Shown piece after piece: positions 40,349 through 48,054 of a DNA stretch of 61,725 bases (position 1 is its first letter; each line of letters starts with the position of its first letter). Position numbers and translations under genes: made by a program. The notes under the pieces were generated by a model. The model had not been told where the DNA came from and made no database searches. It worked only from the letters and a program-made list of their open reading frames with translations. This DNA comes from DASPHG01 sp035629775 (lineage in GTDB: Bacteria; Actinomycetota; Thermoleophilia; Solirubrobacterales; Thermoleophilaceae): NCBI GenBank assembly GCA_035629775.1, contig DASPHG010000029.1:1-61725 (forward strand). The letters run 5' to 3'.

Positions 40349-41929
40349 ATGGCCGAGGAGACCCTCATCACCGGGCCGCCCGACTTCGTCGGCGTAGGCA
40401 CACAGCGGTCGGGCACGACCTGGTGGCAGCGCCTCCTGAAGAGCCATCCGCAGATCCGCACGCCGCGCAACCGCAAGAAGGAACAGCACTTCTTCGACAA
40501 GTTCGGCAAGCGGCCGATGACCGACGCGGACGTGGCGAGGTACCACGACCAGTTCCCGCGCGCCCCGGGCGAGCTGGCGGGCGAGTGGACGCCGCGCTAC
40601 ATGCGCGACGTCTGGGGCCCGCGGGTCGTCAAGCGCGCGGCACCCGACGCGAAGATCCTCGTGATGTTCCGCGACCCGGTCGAGCGCTACCGCTCGGGCG
40701 TGCTGCACACGTCGTCGCGAAAGCCGGGGCTGAAGTGGGAATGGCTCTCGACCGACGCCACCGAGCGCGGCCGCTACGCCGAGCAGCTCCGCCGCCTGTA
40801 CGACTACTTCGACCCGGAGCAGGTCCTGGTCCTCCAGTACGAGCAGTGCACGCAGGACCCGCTCCATCACTACTCGCAGACGCTCGAGTTCATCGGCGCG
40901 CCGGCGCACGTGCCGAAGGATCTGACGCGCACGCGCGGGACGCCCACCCGCTCGCGGCGCGAGCCGATCTGGGACGACCTCTCGGAGGCGATCGTCCGCG
41001 AGCTCGAGGAGGACGTGCTCGAGCTGAGCGAGCTCGTCCCGCACCTCGACGTGAGCCTCTGGAAGAACTTCGCCCACCTCGCCGAGGGAAGGCGCCGGCC
41101 GCGCTCCGAGCCGCCCGCCGCCGCGCCCACCCGCACTGCGGAGGGGGGTCCGCCCGACTTCGTCGGCCTCGGCACGTCGCACTCCGGCTGGAACTGGTGG
41201 CACAAGCTGATGCTCGAGCACCCCGACGTCGTCCGGCCGAAGGGCGGCCGGAGCCTCGAGTTCTTCGAGACCTTCTGCAGCCGCGCGATGACCGACGAGG
41301 ACGTGGCCGCGTACCACGCGCGGTTTGCGCGGGCCGAGGGCAAGGTCGTCGGCGAGTGGAGCCCGGACTACGTCTACGAGGCGTGGACGCCGATGCTGCT
41401 GAAGCGCGCCGCGCCCGACGCCAAGCTGATCGTGATGCTGGTGGACCCGGTGGTGCGCTACTCCGCCGACGTCGCGCGATCGACGCGCGAGCGCGAGGAG
41501 GCCGACATCGTCGCGAACAGCCCGAACCGCGGGTGCTACACGCGCCAGCTCAAGCGCGTGCTCGAGTTCTACGACCGCGACCGCGTGCTGGTGCTCCAGC
41601 TCGAGCGCTGTATGCGCGATCCCGCCGGTGAGTACGCCCGGACGATGCGGTTCCTGGGGGTCGACGACGGCTTCGCGCCGGACGGTCTCCGCCAGGGCAC
41701 GCTCGACCGCGCCCGCCGCGTGCTCGGCCGTGGCGACGCGCCCGCGGGCGCGCCCCGCATGACGCGTCCCGACCTGTGGCCCGACATCGAGGTCCCGATG
41801 CTCAAGTTCCTCGAGTCGGACGTGCGTGGGCTGAGAGAAATCGTGCCCGAGCTGGACCTCGCGCTGTGGCCGGACTTCGCGCACCTCGTCGAGGACACCG
41901 CGCGCGAGCCCGCCCCCTCACACGCGTAG
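40349..41929 (+). CDS. Tandem sulfotransferase; second domain with degenerate PAPS motifs
   Basis: This is a 526-residue protein made of two homologous sulfotransferase domains (about 8-255 and 268-520). Domain 1 has a good 5'-phosphosulfate loop (VGVGTQRSGTTWW, residues 14-26) and 3'-phosphate motif (VMFRDPVERYRSG). Domain 2 aligns closely (FVGLGTSHSGWNWW; VMLVDPVVRYSAD; QLERCMRDP), but the loop residues R, T, T and the Arg and Ser of the second motif are lost. Domain 1 should be catalytic, and domain 2 structural or acceptor-binding. It follows the other sulfotransferase by 34 bp. Confidence 0.88.
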   Translation: MAEETLITGPPDFVGVGTQRSGTTWWQRLLKSHPQIRTPRNRKKEQHFFDKFGKRPMTDADVARYHDQFPRAPGELAGEWTPRYMRDVWGPRVVKRAAPDAKILVMFRDPVERYRSGVLHTSSRKPGLKWEWLSTDATERGRYAEQLRRLYDYFDPEQVLVLQYEQCTQDPLHHYSQTLEFIGAPAHVPKDLTRTRGTPTRSRREPIWDDLSEAIVRELEEDVLELSELVPHLDVSLWKNFAHLAEGRRRPRSEPPAAAPTRTAEGGPPDFVGLGTSHSGWNWWHKLMLEHPDVVRPKGGRSLEFFETFCSRAMTDEDVAAYHARFARAEGKVVGEWSPDYVYEAWTPMLLKRAAPDAKLIVMLVDPVVRYSADVARSTREREEADIVANSPNRGCYTRQLKRVLEFYDRDRVLVLQLERCMRDPAGEYARTMRFLGVDDGFAPDGLRQGTLDRARRVLGRGDAPAGAPRMTRPDLWPDIEVPMLKFLESDVRGLREIVPELDLALWPDFAHLVEDTAREPAPSHA

Positions 41930-41996
41930 CCTGCCGGGCGAGCTGACCGCGCGCCGACTCGCAACCCCCGCGTACGCCGCGCTCGCCGCAGTCCTG

Positions 41997-43610
41997 GTGG
42001 GCGGACTCGCCGTGCGCGTGTACGGACTGCGGCACGGCCTCCCGTACTCGTTCCACGCCGACGAGAGCCTGCACTTCACGAGTCGCGCGGTGCAGATGTT
42101 CGAGGACGGCCTGAACCCGGACTACTTCCAGAACCCGTCCGGGTTCACCTACCTGGTCCACATCGCGCTCTGGATCGCGAGCTTCGACGACGTCACCGCC
42201 CAGTTCCGCGAGGACCCGACCGACATCTACCTCATCGCTCGAGCGATCGCCGTGGCGCTCGCCATGGTCGGCGTGGCCGGGACGTTCGCGGTCGCGCGGC
42301 GGCTCTGGGGAACCTTCGAGGGCATCGCTGCGGCCGCGATCCTCGCGTTCGCGTTCTTGCCGGTCGCGTACTCCCGCTACGCGGTGACCGACGTCGGGGC
42401 GTTCCTACCGGTGGCGGTCGCGGTGTACGCCGCCGTCCGAATCGCAGAGGACGGGTCGCGCCGCTGGTTCGTCATCGGCGGGGCTTCGATCGGGTTCGCG
42501 ATCGGGTTCAAGTACACGGCTGGGCTGCTGCTGGTGCCGCTGCTCGTCGCCGCCGCCGTGCACGTGCGCGAGCGGCCGCGGCCCGTCCTCGTGGACACTG
42601 GGCTCGCCATCGCCGCGATGGTGGCCGCGTTCCTCATCACGACGCCGTACTTCCTGTTCGACCTGGGCGAGGCGCTCGACCAGCTGCGGTCGCAGAGCTA
42701 CGCGGCGGACGAGCCGAAGCTCGGTCAGGGCGACGAGAACCCGTACGCGTTCTACCCCGGCACGCTCACGTGGGGCCTCGGCTGGGGCGCGGCGATCGCG
42801 GCCCTCGTCGGGCTGGTCTGGCAGTGGCGCCGCGACCGCATGCGCGCGGTCCTCCTGGCGCTCTTCCCGCTCGTGCTCTACCTGTACCTCGGCACCGCCG
42901 AGCGCCACTTCGCGCGCTGGATGATGCCCACCTACCCGATCCTCGCGATGCTCGCCGGGTTCGCGCTCGCGCGGACGGCACGCTCGTTGTCGCTCGCGCC
43001 CGCCCGGCAGGGGCTCGCGCTCGTGGGGCTGCTCGCGGTGGTGCTGATCCAGCCCGTCCTCGCCGACGTCCGCACCGCTCGGCTCATGCGCAGCGACGAC
43101 ACGCGCGTAATCGCACGCGACTTCCTGCTCGAGGAGTACCGGCCGCGGCTTCGGCTCGTGATCGAGCCCGCCACGCCGAGTGACTGGTACCGCGGCTTCG
43201 TGGCCGGGTTCGGTCCGCCGCCGCGCTATCGCCACGGCTACCCGCCGCTCCCCGCGCGCCCGACGCGCTACCTCTACGCCGCCGGGCCGGAGCGGATCGA
43301 CCGCTACCGCGATGCCGGCTTCTGCCACGTGCTCGTGCTGAGCTTCGTGAGGGTCCGCGCCGAACAGGAGGGGCTGCCGCGCGCGCTTGCCTACTACCGG
43401 CGACTCGAGCGCGAAGCCGACGTCGTCTTCCGCGCCGACCCGTACGACCCGGGCGAGAGCGTGCCGTTCGACTTCGACCGCTCGACCCACCTCTACTACG
43501 ACCGCGAGTTCGAGCGCACCGGCCCCGAGGCGACCGTCTACCGGCTGCGCGACTGCGAACAGGGCTACGGGCCGCCCACGACGGGCGATCCGGCGGCGCG
43601 ATGGCGGTAG
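41997..43610 (+). CDS. GT39-type membrane glycosyltransferase
   Basis: This polytopic protein (537 residues from GTG 41997) has the family's first-loop acidic motif YSFHADESLHF and helices such as GTFAVARRLWGTFEGIAAAA. It also shows FKYTAGLLLVPLLVAAAV and TAERHFARWMMPTYPILAML. Such enzymes use polyprenyl-phosphate sugars; the synthase at 49707 could provide the donor. Initiation at 41997 cuts the first helix (AYAALAAVLVGGLAVRV). The frame is open upstream with only CTG codons (41943, 41931), so a CTG start is plausible. The C-terminal 180 residues are soluble and extracytoplasmic. Confidence 0.85.
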   Translation: MGGLAVRVYGLRHGLPYSFHADESLHFTSRAVQMFEDGLNPDYFQNPSGFTYLVHIALWIASFDDVTAQFREDPTDIYLIARAIAVALAMVGVAGTFAVARRLWGTFEGIAAAAILAFAFLPVAYSRYAVTDVGAFLPVAVAVYAAVRIAEDGSRRWFVIGGASIGFAIGFKYTAGLLLVPLLVAAAVHVRERPRPVLVDTGLAIAAMVAAFLITTPYFLFDLGEALDQLRSQSYAADEPKLGQGDENPYAFYPGTLTWGLGWGAAIAALVGLVWQWRRDRMRAVLLALFPLVLYLYLGTAERHFARWMMPTYPILAMLAGFALARTARSLSLAPARQGLALVGLLAVVLIQPVLADVRTARLMRSDDTRVIARDFLLEEYRPRLRLVIEPATPSDWYRGFVAGFGPPPRYRHGYPPLPARPTRYLYAAGPERIDRYRDAGFCHVLVLSFVRVRAEQEGLPRALAYYRRLEREADVVFRADPYDPGESVPFDFDRSTHLYYDREFERTGPEATVYRLRDCEQGYGPPTTGDPAARWR

Positions 43611-43624
43611 GGCGACGAAACGAC

Positions 43625-43740
43625 CGGCTGGGTAAAGGGTGGTGCGGGAGTCTGGTGCGTCGATTGATGCTTTGAGGGGGCTATAGCGCCCAAAAGGCAT
43701 CGCTCGCTGTCGCGGCCGGGCGCGCGCTCCTACCCAGCCG
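43625..43740. repeat. Nested inverted repeats between convergent genes
   Basis: CGGCTGGGTA at 43625-43634 is matched by its exact reverse complement TACCCAGCCG at 43731-43740. Between them, 43666-43701 forms a second hairpin: GATGC-TTTGAGGG on the left against CCCAAAAGGCATC on the right, around the centre CTATAG. The block fills nearly all of the 135-bp space between the GT39 gene and nucS and probably includes the transcription terminator of both. Confidence 0.6.
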
Positions 43741-43745
43741 CCGTT

Positions 43746-44411
43746 TTAGGCGAAGAGGGTTAGCGCCGGCTCGCGCTCGCCGCGGACCACGGCGAGGTCC
43801 ACCTCCACGCACTCGATTCCTCGTGCCTCGGCCAGGACGCGCGCCTGCGGCTTGATCTGCTCGGCCGCCAGCACGCCGCGGCAGTCGGCGCGCGAAGGGT
43901 CTAGCCGGATCCGCTCGAGGTACCGGGTGAGCTGCTCAACCGCGTCGATCGTCGCGACCCGCTTGATCTCGACCGCGACCCAGGCGTCGTCGGCGTCGCG
44001 GCACATGAGGTCCACCGGGCCGATGTCGGTCGGCCACTCGCGCTTGACCAGCCGGAACCCCTCGCCGCACCACTCGGGCCGCTCGCCGAGCAGCTCCTGG
44101 AGGTGCGCCTCGACCCCGTCCTTCTCGAGCGCGGCGGCCTCGCCCATGTCGTGGGTGACGTCGGAGAGCACCTCGACGACGCGGATGTCGAGCTGGTCCT
44201 CCCCGCCGCGCTTGCGTACGACGATCCGATTGGGCTCCTCCTCGATGACCGTCGGCGGCGTCATCCAGTTCTGCGGCTTGAAGCCGCCGGTGTCGGCGTG
44301 GACCATGACCGACCCGTCCGACTTGATCATCAGCAGCCGGAGCGCCTCGGGCAGGCGCGCGCTCAGCCGCCCGGTGTAGTTGACCTCGCAGCGCGCGACG
44401 ATGAGGCGCAT
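43746..44411 (-). CDS. nucS: Mismatch endonuclease NucS/EndoMS
   Basis: This 221-residue protein matches the archaeal/actinobacterial NucS family, which cuts both strands at mismatches and replaces MutS-MutL. It shows the N-terminal binding domain (MRLIVARCEVNYTGRLSARL, VMVHADTGGFKPQNWM) and the RecB-like nuclease (GPVDLMCRDADDAWVAVEIK with the Asp and Glu-x-Lys). RATIDAVEQL-like and CRGVLAAEQIKPQARVLA also fit. It ends ALTLFA, resembling the C-terminal clamp-binding tail. It is divergent from the transporter gene, with 50 bp between starts. Confidence 0.96.
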   Translation of the reverse strand: MRLIVARCEVNYTGRLSARLPEALRLLMIKSDGSVMVHADTGGFKPQNWMTPPTVIEEEPNRIVVRKRGGEDQLDIRVVEVLSDVTHDMGEAAALEKDGVEAHLQELLGERPEWCGEGFRLVKREWPTDIGPVDLMCRDADDAWVAVEIKRVATIDAVEQLTRYLERIRLDPSRADCRGVLAAEQIKPQARVLAEARGIECVEVDLAVVRGEREPALTLFA

Positions 44412-44461
44412 GGGAGCAAGCTAGATCCGCACGCGGACAGCGGGCTGGGACACTTCGGCGA

Positions 44462-45631
44462 ATGCCCGCAAATCGCGGAAACGGCGTCCGCTTCGGCGCG
44501 CACGAGCTGGCGGGCGCGGTCGCCGACGTCGGCGTGCTCCTGCCGATCGCCGTCGCCCTGATCGTGGCGAACGGGCTGTCCGCCACCGCGGTCCTGCTGC
44601 CCGCGGGCCTGCTCTACATCGCCGTCGCGCTCCTCTACGGGCTCCCGATCCCGGTGCAGCCCCTCAAGGCGTTCGGCGCGATCGCGATCGCGAAGGACCT
44701 CGGCTCCGACGAGATCGCCGCCGGCGCGCTCCTGATGGGAGTGATCTTCCTCATCCTCGGGCGGACCGGGCTGATCGACCTCGCGGCGCGGGCGTTCCCG
44801 AAGCCGCTCATCCGCGGCGTTCAGATCACCGTCGGGCTGCTGTTCCTCAAGATCGCATGGGGCCTTGTGGCCGACCCGCCGGCGGCCTTCGACGAGCACG
44901 GCCTCGGGACGGCCGCCGCGGCCGCGCTCGCCCTGGTCGCGCTGGCGCTGCTGCTCGCGCTCCGAAAGGCCGCGATCTCGCTCGTCCTCGTGGCCGTCGG
45001 GGCGGCGGTGATGCTGGTCCAGGGCGGCGGCGACCTGGCGCTCGGCCCGTCGGCCATCGCGCTGCCGCACCTCGACGCCGACGTCCTGCTGACGGCATTC
45101 ACCGTGCTCGTGATCCCGCAGCTCCCGCTCTCGTTCGCGAACTCGTGCCTCGCGACGGCCGACGCCGCGCGCACCTACTTCGGGGAGCGCGCTCAGGCCA
45201 TCCGGCCCGGGCGGCTCGCCATGTCGCTCGGCTCGGCGAACGTGTTCGCCGGCGCGCTCAGCGGAATGCCCGTGTGCCACGGCGCCGGCGGGCTGACCGC
45301 CCACCACGCCTTCGGCGCCCGGACCGGCGGCGCGCCGCTCGTGATGGGGGTCGCCCTCGTCACGCTCGCCCTCGCGCTCGGGAGCGGGCTGGCCGTCCTG
45401 CTGACCGCCTTCCCGCTCCCGATCCTGGCGGCCCTCCTGGCGGGTGCCGGGCTGCTCCACATAGCGCTGGCGCGGGACCTCGAGGGGGCCCGCGACGTCG
45501 CGCTCGCGCTGCTCGTCGCCGGAGTCGGCTTCCTCGTCAACCTCGCGGTGGGGCTCGCGCTCGGCCTGGCCCTGTGGTGGCTCCCGCAAGCGCTCCGGGC
45601 GCGCCGGTCTAGGCTGGTCGGATGCGCGTAG
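44462..45631 (+). CDS. MOT1-like molybdate (or sulfate) transporter
   Basis: This 389-residue protein has 10-12 hydrophobic helices. It carries the two MOT1 signature regions: LPIPVQPLKAFGAIAIAKDL and SGMPVCHGAGGLTAHHAFGA. The overall form matches the SulP-related MOT1 family, which moves molybdate with high affinity. A molybdoenzyme is encoded at 13554. It overlaps the STAS gene by 10 bp. SulP transporters often have their own C-terminal STAS domain; here a separate STAS protein follows, which could act on the transporter or belong to a sigma-control path. Confidence 0.88.
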   Translation: MPANRGNGVRFGAHELAGAVADVGVLLPIAVALIVANGLSATAVLLPAGLLYIAVALLYGLPIPVQPLKAFGAIAIAKDLGSDEIAAGALLMGVIFLILGRTGLIDLAARAFPKPLIRGVQITVGLLFLKIAWGLVADPPAAFDEHGLGTAAAAALALVALALLLALRKAAISLVLVAVGAAVMLVQGGGDLALGPSAIALPHLDADVLLTAFTVLVIPQLPLSFANSCLATADAARTYFGERAQAIRPGRLAMSLGSANVFAGALSGMPVCHGAGGLTAHHAFGARTGGAPLVMGVALVTLALALGSGLAVLLTAFPLPILAALLAGAGLLHIALARDLEGARDVALALLVAGVGFLVNLAVGLALGLALWWLPQALRARRSRLVGCA

Positions 45632-45963
45632 AGCGCAGCGACCCCGACGGAGTTCCGCACCTGGCGGTCTTCGGCGAGCTCGACCTGGGCACCGTCGATC
45701 CCTTCAAGCTCCGGATCGAGCTGCTCGAGCGGGAGCAGCCCGAACGGATCGTGATCGACCTGCGCGGCGTGACGTTCATGGACTCGATGGCGCTCGGGAT
45801 CCTCGTGTCGCACCGCCTGCAGGCGCAGCAGGCGGGCCGGTCGTTCGCCCTCGTCGAGCCGCCGCGCCACATCGAGGACCTGTTCAGGCTGACGGGGATG
45901 CAGGATCAGTTCGAGTGGGTGCAAGCGCCCGCCTCGCCAGCCCGAACGCGAAGTACAGGCTGA
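45622..45963 (+). CDS. STAS-domain protein, anti-sigma factor antagonist-like
   Basis: This 113-residue STAS domain shows LAVFGELDLGTVDPFKLRIE, RIVIDLRGVTFMDSMALGIL (Ser at the usual phosphorylation position) and IEDLFRLTGMQDQFEWV. It starts within the end of the transporter gene, so it is co-translated. Its last 80 bp, encoding a tail of about 25 residues (QDQFEWV then Ala/Pro/Arg-rich), overlap the convergent TauE half-gene. It may be an anti-anti-sigma factor or the STAS partner of the transporter. Confidence 0.9.
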   Translation: MRVERSDPDGVPHLAVFGELDLGTVDPFKLRIELLEREQPERIVIDLRGVTFMDSMALGILVSHRLQAQQAGRSFALVEPPRHIEDLFRLTGMQDQFEWVQAPASPARTRSTG

Positions 45964-46279
45964 GCGCCGCGAACATCACCTCGAGCGCCCGCTCGGGGAG
46001 CTCGTTCGCGGCCACCACCCCCACGACAACCCCGACGAGGGAGAACAGGCCGATCGCGAGCGCGTCGCGCGGCCGCAGGTTCCCGTAGCTCTGCTGGCGC
46101 CACGCGCCCACGATCCCCACCGCGACCACGCCGACCAACGAGGTCGCCTGCGCCTCGAGCTGTGACAGCTCCATCAGGACCACCAGCGCCGGCACGAACA
46201 GCACGCCGCCGCCGACCCCAACGACGCCGCCGAGCATCCCGGCCACGAAGGCAACGGCGAGAAGCGCCGCGACGTCCAT
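45884..46279 (-). CDS. TauE/SafE-type transporter half-protein (second)
   Basis: This 131-residue protein has four transmembrane helices and the family motif GMLGGVVGVGGGVLFVPALV and EAQATSLVGVVAVGIVGAW. Full TauE/SafE sulfite or sulfonate exporters are about 250 residues with two such halves. Its ATG shares one base with the upstream half's stop (TGATG), so the two are translationally coupled and may assemble as one transporter. The 3' end overlaps the STAS gene by 80 bp. Confidence 0.88.
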   Translation of the reverse strand: MDVAALLAVAFVAGMLGGVVGVGGGVLFVPALVVLMELSQLEAQATSLVGVVAVGIVGAWRQQSYGNLRPRDALAIGLFSLVGVVVGVVAANELPERALEVMFAALSLYFAFGLARRALAPTRTDPASPSA

Positions 46280-46626
46280 CAGAGGGCGATCACCGCGGCC
46301 GAGGCGACCAGGAGAACGGCGAACACGGCGCTGACCGCGCGCTGCGGCATCCGCTGCTGGAGCGCCGTGCCGGCCACGACACCGGCCACCGCAGGCGGGG
46401 CGATCAAGAGCCCCTTCGCGAGATCCACGTTGCCGAACGCCCCGTGCCCGATCGCACCGAACAGCGCGATCAGGACGATCGCCGCGAGGGAGGTCCCGGT
46501 CGCCTCGCGTTCCTCGTAGGCGAGCCAGAGGATGAGCAACGGGACGATCACGGTCCCCCCGCCGACTCCGAAGAGCGCGCTGAACACCCCGGCGAGCGTG
46601 CCGATCGCCGCGAGCCGCGCGGACAT
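46279..46626 (-). CDS. TauE/SafE-type transporter half-protein (first)
   Basis: This 115-residue protein has four helices and the half-motif AGVFSALFGVGGGTVIVPLL and EREATGTSLAAIVLIALFGA, homologous to the next gene. Start ATG 46626 is used; ATG 46635 (MPAMSARL) is equally possible. It is divergent from otsB, with only 10-20 bp between starts, so one promoter must lie inside the opposite gene. It probably pairs with the second half to form a sulfite/sulfonate-type exporter, in keeping with the sulfur-ester genes nearby. Confidence 0.88.
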   Translation of the reverse strand: MSARLAAIGTLAGVFSALFGVGGGTVIVPLLILWLAYEEREATGTSLAAIVLIALFGAIGHGAFGNVDLAKGLLIAPPAVAGVVAGTALQQRMPQRAVSAVFAVLLVASAAVIAL

Positions 46627-46645
46627 GGCGGGCATACTACGGAGC

Positions 46646-47458
46646 GTGCCCGCTCCCACGGCCGAGACGCTCGCCGCCGCCCTGCGACCGGTCACCGACG
46701 ACCCCGGTCGTGCCGCGCTCCTGTGCGACATCGACGGCACACTGGCGCCGATCGTGACCCGCGCCGAGGACGCGCACGTGCCCGATCGCGCCGCGCGGCT
46801 GCTCGGCCGCGCCGCGCGCCGCTACGGGCTCGTGGCGTGCATCTCGGGCCGGGCGGCCGCGGACGCGCGACGGATCGTCGGCGTGGGCGGAATCGCGTAC
46901 GCGGGGTCGCACGGGGCCGAGCTGCTCGAGCCCGGCTCCACGCGCGCGCACATCTCGCCGGCATTCGCGAGCTGGACCGACCGGGTGACCGGATTCGCGG
47001 CCGAGCGTGACGACGCCGATCTGCGACGGCTCCGGGTGCGGATCGAGCGCAAGGGCCCGATCGTCGCCTTCCACTGGCGCGGCGTGCCGGACGAAGAGGT
47101 CGCGCGCACACGTGTCGAGGGCATCGCTCAGGAGGCGGAGGCGGCCGGCCTCGACACCCACTGGGGGCGCAAGGTCCTCGAGGTCAGGCCACCCGTCCCG
47201 GTGAACAAGGGCCAGGCGGTCCGCGAGCTGGTGGAGCGAAGTGGCGTCCGGACCGCGATCTTCGGCGGCGACGACGCCACCGACCTCGACGCGTTCACCG
47301 CGCTCGACGCGCTGGTGGACGAGGGCGCGCTCGACGTCGCGGTGAAGGTCGGGGTCCGCTCGGCGGAGGGACCGGCGGCGATCGTCGAGCAGGCCGACCA
47401 GGTCGTGGAGGGGACGGAGGGCTTCGTGGCCGTCCTCGAGGTGCTGGTCGGAGAATGA
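46646..47458 (+). CDS. otsB: Trehalose-6-phosphate phosphatase
   Basis: This 270-residue HAD phosphatase shows CDIDGTLAPIV (nucleophile Asp and D+2), ISGRAAADARRIVG, AGSHGAELLEPG, and the late lysine/aspartate motif RPPVPVNKGQAVRELV and FGGDDATDLDAF, as in OtsB. It releases trehalose from trehalose-6-phosphate, an osmoprotectant step. The GTG at 46646 is preferred over the ATG at 46625, which lies inside the divergent gene. No trehalose-phosphate synthase is in the window. It overlaps the next gene by 4 bp (ATGA). Confidence 0.93.
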   Translation: MPAPTAETLAAALRPVTDDPGRAALLCDIDGTLAPIVTRAEDAHVPDRAARLLGRAARRYGLVACISGRAAADARRIVGVGGIAYAGSHGAELLEPGSTRAHISPAFASWTDRVTGFAAERDDADLRRLRVRIERKGPIVAFHWRGVPDEEVARTRVEGIAQEAEAAGLDTHWGRKVLEVRPPVPVNKGQAVRELVERSGVRTAIFGGDDATDLDAFTALDALVDEGALDVAVKVGVRSAEGPAAIVEQADQVVEGTEGFVAVLEVLVGE

Positions 47459-48054
47459 GGTTCCCCGACTTCCTCCGGACCAGCGTGCTGCTGTTCGCGG
47501 GCGCGGCGACCGCCCTGGCGGCGGTCGCGATCGCCGGCGCGGCGGCGAAGGAGGACCGCACGCTCCTCTACATCGCGCTCGGCTGGTGGGCGGTGGCCGC
47601 GGTGGGCGGCCTCTGGCTCGGCCGCCGGCCCGAGGTGACCCAGGGGATCGGCCGGGCGCTCGCGGGCGCACGCACGCAGGCCGCGCTGCCCGAGCTCGAG
47701 CCGGGGGCGATCCTGTTCAACCGCCTGTGGGCGCTCGCGCTGTTCACCGTCTTCTCCGGCGCGGTCGCCTTCCTGGTCCCGCAGGTGCCCGCCATCGCGG
47801 CCGGCTACGTGATCGCCGCGGCGCTCGCCTGGCGCAAGCAGTCGGCTGCCGTCGAGGCGATCGAGGGCCGCGACGGCGTCCGCTTCTACGTGGAGCCAAC
47901 GTCTCCGTTCAAGCCCACGCGGCTGATCCGCACGCCGGGCTTCCGCCGCATCGAGCCGGTCAGCTCCGGGAACGCTTCCGCAGACGATCGAGCTCGGGCC
48001 ACGCGCGCGTGTTCGCCACGCGATCCGGCCCCACCCACGCGCGCCGCGCGGTAG
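47455..48054 (+). CDS. Hypothetical membrane protein
   Basis: This 199-residue protein has four hydrophobic helices in two pairs: TSVLLFAGAATALAAVAIAG with LYIALGWWAVAAVGGLWLG, and LWALALFTVFSGAVAFLVP with AIAAGYVIAAALAW. A cytoplasmic tail holds DGVRFYVEPTSPFKPTRLIR. I recall similar actinobacterial proteins of unknown function ending soon after this segment; the last 30 residues are low complexity and overlap the convergent polX gene by 95 bp. It is coupled to otsB by ATGA. Confidence 0.75.
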   Translation: MRFPDFLRTSVLLFAGAATALAAVAIAGAAAKEDRTLLYIALGWWAVAAVGGLWLGRRPEVTQGIGRALAGARTQAALPELEPGAILFNRLWALALFTVFSGAVAFLVPQVPAIAAGYVIAAALAWRKQSAAVEAIEGRDGVRFYVEPTSPFKPTRLIRTPGFRRIEPVSSGNASADDRARATRACSPRDPAPPTRAAR

